Assembly: GCA_900473205.1 (NCBI GenBank)
Contig: UCLB01000009.1
Coordinates: 1 to 64,000, forward strand
DNA: 64,000 nucleotides
Source: Hyphomicrobiales bacterium
GTDB lineage: Bacteria > Pseudomonadota > Alphaproteobacteria > Rhizobiales > Rhizobiaceae
Reading direction: 5' to 3'
A program made the position numbers and the translations under genes. Under the pieces are notes generated by a model, which was given only the letters and a program-made list of their open reading frames with translations, had not been told where the DNA came from and searched no databases. Positions 46,249 to 53,981 of this stretch are shown one piece after another; the first letter of the stretch is position 1, and every line of letters starts with the position of its first letter.

Positions 46249-46312
46249 ATAGTATTTTTCAGCGCGATCAGATAAATCCGTCACTCGAGTGTTTTCGTTA
46301 GAGATTTTCACC

Positions 46313-47341
46313 ATGCGCCAGACCCCGACGATCATTGACGTTGCCAAGAGAGCGGGTGTTTCACCCTCCACGGTCAGTCGAGCGCTGATGAAACCGGAGC
46401 TCGTTTCGGAACAGACCCGCATGACGATCAAAGCGGCAGTGGACGCGATCGGCTATCGCATCAATGTCGGCGCGCAGAACCTGCGCCGTCAGCGAACGCG
46501 CAACATCGTCGTGCTGACACCGAATTTGCAAAACTCTTATTATTTCGATGTTCTGGCTGGTATTTCATCTGCCGTGACTGACGCCGGTTTCAATCTGCTG
46601 ATCGGAGACGGCGCGACGATCAAGGCGCTCGGCAGCGCTTTCGACGTCAGACATTATCTCGACAGCAGTCTGGCTGATGGCATCATCCTCATGGACAGCA
46701 CCTATCTCGACGGACTTGCCGCCAGCCCGGTGTCAGCCGCCAGGATGCCAATCGTGCTGGCCAGCCTGTGGCTAGAGGATCAATCGATCCCCTCGGTGCG
46801 TGTCGATAATATTGCGGGCTCGGCCATGGCCGTGAACCATCTCGTCTCACTTGGTCACCGCAAGATCGGTCATGTCAAAGGACCAGTCGGCGTTGTACTC
46901 GCGAAGACGCGAGAGGAAGGCTTCCGCAAGGCCATGGCGACGCATGAATTGCCCGTTCAGGAAGAATGGCTGATTGTCGGAGGATCAAGTCTGCAAGCCG
47001 GTCGAGACGCGGCAGACATCTGGCTTGCCATGAAGGCCGAAGACAGGCCGAGCGCACTTTACTGCTATTCGGACAATATCGCGATCGGCCTGATGGGAGC
47101 GCTTCAGCAAAAAGGCTTATCGATCCCCCGCGACCTGTCAATTGTCGGCTTCGACGGTATCGAACTTGGAACACATCTTGCCGTGCCGCTCACAACTATC
47201 GAACAACCCCGCTTTGAAATAGGACGAAAATCGGCAGAGGCGGTAATCAACATTATCGAAACACAGGGTATGCTACGCGAGGATTTGCATACCATCCTCT
47301 CGGTACAACTCGTCGTTCGCGCCAGTACGGCGCGAATTTGA
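46313..47341 (+). CDS. LacI family repressor of the sugar operon
   Basis: A 342-residue LacI-family regulator from an ATG at 46313 (AGAGA about 9 bases upstream). The headpiece reads TIIDVAKRAGVSPSTVSRAL, the hinge NVGAQNLRRQRT, and the core is a periplasmic-binding-protein-like sugar domain (NIVVLTPNLQNSYYFDVLAG, then ALYCYSDNIAIGLMGALQQ and VGFDGIELG). It probably represses the divergent ABC transporter operon until the sugar or a derivative binds. Two operator copies lie between the genes. Confidence 0.93.
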   Translation: MRQTPTIIDVAKRAGVSPSTVSRALMKPELVSEQTRMTIKAAVDAIGYRINVGAQNLRRQRTRNIVVLTPNLQNSYYFDVLAGISSAVTDAGFNLLIGDGATIKALGSAFDVRHYLDSSLADGIILMDSTYLDGLAASPVSAARMPIVLASLWLEDQSIPSVRVDNIAGSAMAVNHLVSLGHRKIGHVKGPVGVVLAKTREEGFRKAMATHELPVQEEWLIVGGSSLQAGRDAADIWLAMKAEDRPSALYCYSDNIAIGLMGALQQKGLSIPRDLSIVGFDGIELGTHLAVPLTTIEQPRFEIGRKSAEAVINIIETQGMLREDLHTILSVQLVVRASTARI

Positions 47342-47703
47342 TGCCTACTAATCGGCGATCTCTTGGGGGGCAGCAATGCATTTCCTCGGACATGTTAATC
47401 ACCGGCTTCATATTCGTAGCAAAATAAAGGCTGACTCCCGTCCCTGAGATGAGGCGCGCGTCTGGGTGCGACAACTGAACAAACTGCTGATTGAATAGGC
47501 TCGCGTCTTCCTCGCCGAATTCCTTTTCTGCTGCGACTTGCAAGAGAGTGGCCTGCGACTCAGCTTGCTTGCCGTAAGAACGATCCGGTCCATGGGGCGC
47601 ACCGCGCACGCGCCGGATCAACGAAAGGGTTCAAAACCTCTTCGCCTTGAACGGAATCGAACCGGCGACGAACAAATTTGTCGTTCTACAATCAGGTAGC
47701 TGC
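47342..47703. other. Intergenic stretch without a supported gene
   Basis: About 360 bases between the LacI gene and the convergent formate channel. The perfect palindrome ACAAATTTGT lies near 47672, within a string that on the minus strand ends in a T-arm-like GGTTCGATTCC; a complete tRNA cannot be folded. Nothing else is supported. Confidence 0.45.
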
Positions 47704-48510
47704 CTAGAATTCGGTTTGCGAAATATCACGAGCGAAAAGATATCCATATAACACACCAAGCGATCCACCGCCGACAATGTTGCCAAGCGTGGCCGCTGAG
47801 ATGTTCGCCATGATTGACGGGACGGTAATCGAAGTTGTGCCCACTTCACTCTGCTCGATGAGGTAAGCGTAGGGCAGCAGATACATATTGGCCACCGAAT
47901 GTTCAAAACCTGCCGCAACAAAGACCGTCACTGGCAAGATAAGACCGACAAGTTTTTCGGTGACGCTGTTGCCCGCTAACGCGAACCACACGCCAAGACA
48001 GACGAGAATATTGGCAATGACACCGCTCGCAAACACGGTGACAAAGCTTTTTCCGGCCTTTATCGTTGCAAGATCGATGGCCGCTACTCCCACCGCGCCG
48101 TCCCCCGCCTCGTGGAAGCGTGCGGCAAAGACGATCAACGCGAGCGCAAGCGAGCCGACGACGTTCGCGACATAGGCAACCAAAAGCGAGCGAATTGCGA
48201 TTTTGGGGGAGACCCCGCCGAACACTACCGGGCCAAGAAACAGCGTATTGCCGGTAAACAGCTCAGCACCAGCGATGACCACGGCCGCGAGGCCCAGAGA
48301 GAAGACCAGCCCCGCAAGAATTTGAGCTGCTCCAAACGGCATGGCATCGGCGCCTGCCAGCGCCACGGTGGAAGCAATGCCACCCAAGCCGATGTAAAAT
48401 CCTGCCAATACGCCCATCACCGCTATGGTTTTGACCGGCTGTTCCGCCTTTGTGGTTAGCGCCGCGAAAATGGTTTCGGTCAATTCTGCAGGCTTTGGAA
48501 ACGCGCTCAT
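47704..48510 (-). CDS. Formate/nitrite transporter family channel
   Basis: A 268-residue membrane protein of the FocA/NirC family with six segments. The motifs GAELFTGNTLF and AAGFEHSVANMYLLP are the hallmark half-helix loops and pore His of this pentameric channel. It passes formate, nitrite or a similar anion. Its start overlaps the stop of the YdeP-like molybdoenzyme gene by 4 bases (ATGA), which favours formate as the cargo. Both are expressed from the EcfG-type promoter at 50818-50842. Confidence 0.9.
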   Translation of the reverse strand: MSAFPKPAELTETIFAALTTKAEQPVKTIAVMGVLAGFYIGLGGIASTVALAGADAMPFGAAQILAGLVFSLGLAAVVIAGAELFTGNTLFLGPVVFGGVSPKIAIRSLLVAYVANVVGSLALALIVFAARFHEAGDGAVGVAAIDLATIKAGKSFVTVFASGVIANILVCLGVWFALAGNSVTEKLVGLILPVTVFVAAGFEHSVANMYLLPYAYLIEQSEVGTTSITVPSIMANISAATLGNIVGGGSLGVLYGYLFARDISQTEF

Positions 48511-50786
48511 GCCGGAGTGATCCTGACTGGAATGGACTTGGCAGCAGGCGTCTTGCTCTCTTCATCGTGCTGCCACAACGGAATGAGCGAATTGCATTCG
48601 GGGAAATAACCCGCGCAGCTGCCGGGGGGCAGATCGTAATCGATGAGTTGCATGCCCGATAGTATGCGCACGATCCCATCGTCCACGGCTGTCGTAATGC
48701 TCGCCAGCCCATCTTTCGCAATGCCCAACCGCACGCGATCATCCGCATTGATCATCAGGATCATACGGGATTTGTGGATGCCGCGCAGGCGGTCGTCATA
48801 GCCATAAACGGTGGTGTTGAACTGATCATTGGAGCGCAGAGTGATTAGGCTCAGCACATTGCGATCTTCTCCCGTCGAGAAGCCAGAACAGAGAGACTTC
48901 GGCAGCTTGAAGTTTGCCTTGCCTGTGTCCGTTTCCCATGTTCGGTGTCTGGCCGCCACGGGGCGGGGGAAGCCGCCGGGAATATCGAGCCGCTTGTTGA
49001 AGTCCTTGAATGGCTCAGGGAACGTCGCCTCTATGGCATCTCTGACCAGGCTATAATCACCAACCCACTCATCCCATGGAACCTTGGAATTGGGCGTCAG
49101 CGCGTGCTTTGCGATCTCGGCGACGATCTTGGGTTCTGACAGTAGGCTTTCGGCAGCGGGTTTGTATTTGCCGCGTGAGGCATGAATGCAGGTGGTGGAA
49201 TCCTCGATGGTGACGCTCTGCGGGCCGGTCGCCTGCTCGTCGATTTCCGTTCTCACCAGCGTTGGCAGAAGATATGTGGTTGCGGCGGCGACCAGATGGC
49301 TTCTGTTGAGCTTCGTTGCGATCTGTACGGAAAGATCAAGCCCGCGCCATTTCTCTTCCATCAAGGTCCGCTCGGGAATGGCACGCACAAAATTGCCACC
49401 AAGCCCGATGAAAGCTTTGATGCTGCCGTCGATGATGCCTTCGCAGGCCTCCACCGTGTTGACCCCATCCTTGCGCGGCGGCTCGAAGCCATATTGCTCT
49501 GCCAGAAGGTCCAGCGGCACCAGCTCGGTCTTTTCGGAAATGCCGACCGTTCTTTGACCCTGCACATTGGAGTGTCCGCGCACTGGACAGATTCCGGCGC
49601 CGGGTCTGCCGATATTGCCGCGCATGAGCAGCAGATTGATCAGCATCTGTACGTTGCTGATGCCGTACCTGTGTTGCGTAAGACCCATGCCATAGATCGC
49701 AATAACGTTTCGAGCTTTTGAATAAGTCTTCGCCGCAGCCTCGATGGAGGAGTGGCTGAGGCCGGAGGTTGCAAGAATATCGGACCACGGCATGGCCCGA
49801 ACATAGCGTTCAAATTCTTCTAGACCGTGTGTATGTTCCTCGATAAACGCGACATCCAGCACACGCGGCCTACCATCGGCAACGGCCTCATCATCCCAGT
49901 CGAACAGACACTTGGCCATGCCGACCATGGCAGCAATATCGCCGCCTGCACTGACTTGGTAATATTGTGTGGCGATATCGGTCGGCTTGTTGGTCAGCAT
50001 CTGCCCCGGACGCTGCGGATTGACGAATTCCCGCCAACCGCGCTCTTTCAGGGGGTTGAACACGATAACCGGCGCTCCGCGTTCCCGCACTTCCTGCAGG
50101 CTATGGAGAAGCCGCGGCGCATTGGTGCCAACATTCTGCCCGAACGACAGAATGCAATCCGTATGCTCGTAATCCTCCAGCAGGATCGTACCGACCGGCG
50201 TTCCGATGCTCTGAGGCAGCGCTACGGATGTCGTTTCATGGCACATATTGGAACTGTCGGGGAGATTGTTGTTGCCGTAGAGACGCGCCAGCAACTGGTA
50301 CATATAGGATGTCTCAAGGGATGCACGACCGGATGCATAGAAGACGACAGACTCAGGGTTGTAGTCTTTCAGTTTGAGACCAATATCTGCAAACGCTTCG
50401 GACCATGTCACTTCCTGATATTTGTCAGTTGCCGCATCATAGCGCATGGGATGCGTCAGACGGCCTTCGTTCTCCAGATCGTAATCGGCCCACTCAAGCA
50501 ATTCGGTGACGGTGTGTTTGGAGAAAAACTCGGGCGTCGTTCGTTTGGCGGTCAGATCCCAGAACGTGGCCTTGGCACCGTTTTCGCAAAATTCTGCCAA
50601 ATGCGGCTTGCCGGGCTTTGCCCAAGCGCAGCTGGTACAGGCGTAACCACCCTTTTTGTTGTGATCGGTCATCAGGCCGGGGGCCGTTCTTACGGCCTTC
50701 TGCGTGACCGCATTCTTGACCACGGATTTGATCGATCCCCAACCGCCTGTTGGCATCGTGTATGGCGCATAATGGACTTTCTTCAC
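48507..50786 (-). CDS. YdeP/FdhF-type molybdopterin oxidoreductase
   Basis: A 759-residue bis-MGD molybdoenzyme of the YdeP/FdhF group, about the usual length for that family. The N terminus carries a Cys site CTSCAWAKPGKPHLAEFC that would hold an iron-sulfur cluster, and the Mo ligand is probably Cys in SNMCHETTSVAL. The C-lobe pterin-binding parts (FKLPKSLCSGF, SLITLRSNDQFNTTVYGYDD) are present. E. coli YdeP supports acid resistance; formate oxidation is the family alternative. The start is GTG at 50786 with AGGGG about 6 bases upstream; a longer open frame continues into the promoter and is not used. Coupled to the formate channel. Confidence 0.9.
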   Translation of the reverse strand: MKKVHYAPYTMPTGGWGSIKSVVKNAVTQKAVRTAPGLMTDHNKKGGYACTSCAWAKPGKPHLAEFCENGAKATFWDLTAKRTTPEFFSKHTVTELLEWADYDLENEGRLTHPMRYDAATDKYQEVTWSEAFADIGLKLKDYNPESVVFYASGRASLETSYMYQLLARLYGNNNLPDSSNMCHETTSVALPQSIGTPVGTILLEDYEHTDCILSFGQNVGTNAPRLLHSLQEVRERGAPVIVFNPLKERGWREFVNPQRPGQMLTNKPTDIATQYYQVSAGGDIAAMVGMAKCLFDWDDEAVADGRPRVLDVAFIEEHTHGLEEFERYVRAMPWSDILATSGLSHSSIEAAAKTYSKARNVIAIYGMGLTQHRYGISNVQMLINLLLMRGNIGRPGAGICPVRGHSNVQGQRTVGISEKTELVPLDLLAEQYGFEPPRKDGVNTVEACEGIIDGSIKAFIGLGGNFVRAIPERTLMEEKWRGLDLSVQIATKLNRSHLVAAATTYLLPTLVRTEIDEQATGPQSVTIEDSTTCIHASRGKYKPAAESLLSEPKIVAEIAKHALTPNSKVPWDEWVGDYSLVRDAIEATFPEPFKDFNKRLDIPGGFPRPVAARHRTWETDTGKANFKLPKSLCSGFSTGEDRNVLSLITLRSNDQFNTTVYGYDDRLRGIHKSRMILMINADDRVRLGIAKDGLASITTAVDDGIVRILSGMQLIDYDLPPGSCAGYFPECNSLIPLWQHDEESKTPAAKSIPVRITPA

Positions 50787-50817
50787 CGGTTCACCCCTGT
50801 CTTGTCTGTCAATGTTG

Positions 50818-50842
50818 AACCGCGTCGATGCCGAGTTGTTCC
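50818..50842 (-). promoter_or_regulatory. EcfG/RpoE2-type promoter of the YdeP/formate channel operon
   Basis: GGAAC (50842-50838) is followed after 17 bases by GTT (50820-50818). The GTG start lies about 30 bases downstream. Confidence 0.7.
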
Positions 50843-50877
50843 AACCGGCATAAACGCGGTTCCGTAACGACGTGCGG

Positions 50878-51351
50878 CTAGATTTTTGCGAATTTCTGAA
50901 AGGTGTCCGAGACGATGTGAAACCTGTCATCCGGCACGGAAACCCGCACCACGGTTGCCCCGCCCTTCAACTCTCGGTCGATGGCTTCTGGGTCGGTAAA
51001 GCCGTCGGACATGAGCGCACCAAGCGCACCGCCTGCCGCACCCCCTGTCGCGCCACCCGCAACGGCACCGGTAACGGTGGCGACCAGCCAGCCGGAGGCG
51101 ACAAGCGGGCCGGCACCGGGAATGGCCACGAGGCTCATACCCGCCAACGCGCCGCCGATACCCCCGAGAATACTGCCCGCACCGGCACCCGCCGTTGCTC
51201 CTTGCGTCGGATCGGGATGCGGCGCAGGGGTCGCGTCGGGATCATAAGAAAATACGGATATGTCTGCGGGGTCGATGCCCATATCTCTGACATATTGAAC
51301 GGCCCGTTCCGCTCCGCGGCTATGTTGGAATACACCCGTCACGTCCGGCAT
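50878..51351 (-). CDS. Glycine-rich general-stress 17M-like protein
   Basis: A 157-residue protein. The first 45 residues form a general-stress 17M/YflT-like domain (TGVFQHSRGAERAVQYVRDMGI) and end with an acidic PDATPAPHPDP linker. A long glycine/alanine-rich segment (about residues 55-120) follows, resembling glycine-zipper membrane-inserting proteins. GGAGGAG precedes the ATG at 51351. It has its own EcfG-type promoter, 34-60 bases upstream. Role unknown; perhaps a membrane-protecting stress protein. Confidence 0.85.
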   Translation of the reverse strand: MPDVTGVFQHSRGAERAVQYVRDMGIDPADISVFSYDPDATPAPHPDPTQGATAGAGAGSILGGIGGALAGMSLVAIPGAGPLVASGWLVATVTGAVAGGATGGAAGGALGALMSDGFTDPEAIDRELKGGATVVRVSVPDDRFHIVSDTFQKFAKI

Positions 51352-51384
51352 GGTCTCCTCCTTGGCTGGTATCACTTACTGGCC

Positions 51385-51410
51385 AATGAGAAAATGCATA
51401 TAAGAGTTCC
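51385..51410 (-). promoter_or_regulatory. EcfG/RpoE2-type promoter of the glycine-rich stress gene
   Basis: On the minus strand GGAAC (51410-51406) is followed after 19 bases by TT (51386-51385). It faces away from the oxidase-operon promoter at 51458-51482. Confidence 0.55.
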
Positions 51411-51457
51411 CTAAAAATCTACGTGGGGTTGTAACCAAAGGTTGATAGAAAATTTCT

Positions 51458-51482
51458 GGAACTGTTCACGTGCTCATGCGTT
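51458..51482 (+). promoter_or_regulatory. EcfG/RpoE2-type promoter of the oxidase operon
   Basis: GGAAC (51458-51462), 16 bases, CGTT (51479-51482): an exact match to the alphaproteobacterial EcfG consensus GGAAC-N16-CGTT. The first start codon of the operon lies 55 bases downstream. Confidence 0.75.
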
Positions 51483-51536
51483 GCGGATGAGGTAGCCAGC
51501 GCTGAGGGACCCATCTTTCAATCAGGAAACATCATA

Positions 51537-52280
51537 TTGCCGAGCACGCTAGACCCCTATTGCGGCCCAGCTCCAACGCTCCAAAATGCACTTTACTCGT
51601 GGAACCTTGATCCTGTCCTCATTGCCTGTATGGCTTTTATTGCGGTGGCGTTTCATTACGTTGTATCGCGCCCCAAAGCATGGAAGACAGGCCTTTTCCT
51701 CCTTCTTTTGATCGCCGCATTCGTCTCGCCGCTCTGCGCCATGACAAGCGCCCTTTTCTCGGTGAGACTGGCCCACCATATCCTTCTCGGTTCGGTGTTG
51801 GCGCCCTTTGTAGTCCTGATCTGTTTCTCGGCAAAACCAAAGCAATGGCTTATGACAATTCCCGTGGAAGCCATCTTTGTCGCGCACACTGCGATCTACT
51901 GGGTCTGGCATCTACCGTTTGGTTATGCCTTCGCCCTGTCCGGCACCTGGCAATATTGGCTGATGCAGATCGCGCTGATCGTCGCCTCTGTTCTGCTGTG
52001 GCAGGCTTTGCTGTCGCGCAACACGTCAGTGGTGGCCACCACCAGCCTTGCACTTGGCACCATGGTGCAAATGGGCTTTCTCGGTGCCATCCTCACATTC
52101 GCGCCGAGGCCGCTTTTCGAAGCACATTTCGCAACGACGCAGACCTTTGGCCTGACGCCGCTTGAGGACCAGCAACTGGCGGGTGTGCTGATGTGGACAC
52201 TGGGCTTCGTGCCCTACGTCATCGTCGTGCTGTGGTGCATGCGCACGCGGCTGCTCTTTCCTCAACCAGTAGAGCAGTGA
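51537..52280 (+). CDS. CtaG-type cytochrome oxidase assembly membrane protein
   Basis: A 247-residue protein with about seven membrane segments of the caa3-type CtaG (cytochrome oxidase assembly factor) family: PYCGPAPTLQNALYSWNLDP, SPLCAMTSALFSVRLAHHILLG and HTAIYWVWHLP are family positions with conserved His. It would help insert copper. The start is TTG at 51537 with GGAAA 8 bases upstream; there is no better ATG. First gene of the oxidase operon. Confidence 0.85.
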   Translation: MPSTLDPYCGPAPTLQNALYSWNLDPVLIACMAFIAVAFHYVVSRPKAWKTGLFLLLLIAAFVSPLCAMTSALFSVRLAHHILLGSVLAPFVVLICFSAKPKQWLMTIPVEAIFVAHTAIYWVWHLPFGYAFALSGTWQYWLMQIALIVASVLLWQALLSRNTSVVATTSLALGTMVQMGFLGAILTFAPRPLFEAHFATTQTFGLTPLEDQQLAGVLMWTLGFVPYVIVVLWCMRTRLLFPQPVEQ

Positions 52281-52285
52281 ACACG

Positions 52286-52783
52286 ATGGTCTTCGTCAAA
52301 TTCCTGCACATCATCGCCATTTCCGTCTGGGCAGCCGGGCTCGTCAGCTTACCCGGCCTCTATGTGCAACGCGCGCATATTGTGAAGGACAATGATCTAT
52401 ACCGGCTTCAGAAGATCGTCCGTTTCTCTTACGTGCGCGTTCTTTCGCCCGCAGCCTTCGTCGCGATTGCGACCGGCACCGGTCTCATTTTTCTGCAAAA
52501 CCCGTTCAGTGCGTGGTTTTCCATGAAGCTAGCGCTCGTCGGCATCATGGTCGTCATGCACGTCATGACCGGCCTCGTCATCATCCGGCTTTTCAAGGAC
52601 GGCGAAGTTTATCCGGTTTGGCGGTTTGTCTCTGTCACAATAGCAAGCGGTGTGGTGGTGGGCGGTATTTTCTTTCTGGTTCTGGCGCGACCGGAGGCAC
52701 CCTTCGCTCTGCCATCAGGATGGGCAGAGCCAGGCGCGCTCAAGCGGATCGTTTCGCAGATCAGTCCTTGGGAGATACCATGA
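52286..52783 (+). CDS. CopD-like small membrane protein
   Basis: A 165-residue protein with four membrane segments, starting MVFVKFLHIIAISVWAAGL. This resembles the CopD/DUF2214-like group (His near the start of the first segment, FSAWFSMKLALVGIMVVMHVM). It begins 5 bases after the CtaG-like stop and lies in the oxidase operon, so a role in copper or haem handling is inferred. Its 3' end overlaps the convergent gene at 52761-53258 by 23 bases. Confidence 0.75.
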   Translation: MVFVKFLHIIAISVWAAGLVSLPGLYVQRAHIVKDNDLYRLQKIVRFSYVRVLSPAAFVAIATGTGLIFLQNPFSAWFSMKLALVGIMVVMHVMTGLVIIRLFKDGEVYPVWRFVSVTIASGVVVGGIFFLVLARPEAPFALPSGWAEPGALKRIVSQISPWEIP

Positions 52784-53258
52784 GGCCGATGCCATGATCG
52801 AAGATCAATTTGCCACCATGCCACCCTGCCAGTCCGGTCAGAACGGATGCCAGAAGCGAGAGACCCAGCCCGTGCGGAAGAACCACGATGCTTTCAGTGA
52901 CGCGTCCGCCCCAATTTGCGCCAGCAACAGCTATCAGCGACATAGCAGCGATTCCGTGTGCCCAGCTGGCCACGCGTGCGCGGATGCCCGAGACGAGCAA
53001 CAGTTCGGCAGTGCCTATCAATCCGGCTCCGATGCCGCTGAAGAAAGCACCACCCGATGCCCAGAGGGCAGCTCTTGTCCAGAAACTGTCGCCGCTCCAC
53101 CAGAACATGACATCCGCGGCCAAAGTGGCAATCACCAGTGCGATAGGGAAGTGAACCGTCATGGCGTGGAGGGGATGACCGGCGACCGCAACCGCGGAGT
53201 TGGTGGTCTTTTCTTCCACTTTCGAAATCACCGGGTTCGGCCTGTCAGTGTCTGGCAT
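52761..53258 (-). CDS. DUF2231 membrane protein
   Basis: A 165-residue protein with four membrane segments of the DUF2231 family (GHPLHAMTVHFPIALVIATLAADVMFWW at the start, in the family H-P-x-H pattern). Function is unknown; relatives occur near haem or cytochrome genes. It is on the strand opposite to the oxidase operon, lying between its second gene and subunit II, and overlaps the CopD-like gene at the ends. The odd placement means it must have its own promoter, for which nothing clear is visible. Confidence 0.8.
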   Translation of the reverse strand: MPDTDRPNPVISKVEEKTTNSAVAVAGHPLHAMTVHFPIALVIATLAADVMFWWSGDSFWTRAALWASGGAFFSGIGAGLIGTAELLLVSGIRARVASWAHGIAAMSLIAVAGANWGGRVTESIVVLPHGLGLSLLASVLTGLAGWHGGKLIFDHGIGLMVSPKD

Positions 53259-53339
53259 CCATCGTCTCCTGTTTGGCTATCAACACCGCGATCCGCTATC
53301 CGGTTCCGGTCGCTCATCCTGTTAGCAGTCGCAAGCGCC

Positions 53340-53981
53340 ATGCTCTCCGGCTGTCAGGGGGAGTTGTCTACGCTCGATCCTGCCGGACCATCAACGGCAG
53401 CTTTTGCAAAACTCTGGTGGGCGATGCTGGCAGGTTCGGCCATCATCTTCGCGCTTGTCATGGTCCTGCTGGTAACCGTCCTGATGGCGCGGGGGCGTTT
53501 GAAGTCCATCGATCCCAAGCGCTGGATCGTGCTGGGCGGCATCATCATGCCCATTCCCATCCTCATCGCCATGTTGGGCTATGCCTTCTATCAGGGTGAG
53601 AGAATGTTTGGCGCGAACACACCGGATCCGGCGGTCACGATTTCGGCAACATCGCGGATGTGGAGCTGGGAGTTCGCTTATGAGATTGACGGCAGGCGGG
53701 TGGTCTCCCGCGACCTTCTGCACGTTCCTGTCGGTCTGCCAGTGAAAATCGATACGACCAGCGTCGATGTCATCCATAGTTTCTGGGTGCCACGGCTTGG
53801 CGGCAAGATCGATTCCATTCCCGGTCAGGTCAACACGATCACCTTGCTCGCGGATATCGAAGGCACATTCGGCGGGGTCTGTTCGGAATATTGCGGAGCA
53901 GGCCATGCGGGCATGAACTTCCGTGTCCAGGCCCACAACGAAACCGATTTTGAAAACGCATTGAGGAATTTAGCCCCGTGA
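53340..53981 (+). CDS. Cytochrome c oxidase subunit II, start codon unclear
   Basis: A subunit II of about 215 or more residues. An in-frame lipoprotein signal (RFRSLILLAVASAMLSGC) precedes two membrane segments (WWAMLAGSAIIFALVMVLL, VLGGIIMPIPILIAML). The CuA domain has VDVIHSFWVPRLGGKIDSIPG and GVCSEYCGAGHAGM, with CxxxC and the Met and His ligands. No haem c domain is attached. Only one Met (53340) lies near the start, inside the signal; the rest of the signal runs upstream in frame without ATG, GTG or TTG to 53259, so the true start is a rare codon or has been lost. The stop overlaps the next ATG (TGATG). Confidence 0.85.
   Translation: MLSGCQGELSTLDPAGPSTAAFAKLWWAMLAGSAIIFALVMVLLVTVLMARGRLKSIDPKRWIVLGGIIMPIPILIAMLGYAFYQGERMFGANTPDPAVTISATSRMWSWEFAYEIDGRRVVSRDLLHVPVGLPVKIDTTSVDVIHSFWVPRLGGKIDSIPGQVNTITLLADIEGTFGGVCSEYCGAGHAGMNFRVQAHNETDFENALRNLAP

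Noticed and set aside
47640-47700. Second tRNA-like string (GGTTCGATTCC on the minus strand) with an ACAAATTTGT palindrome
   Set aside because: The T-stem has a mismatch and no acceptor stem pairs; no complete tRNA can be folded.
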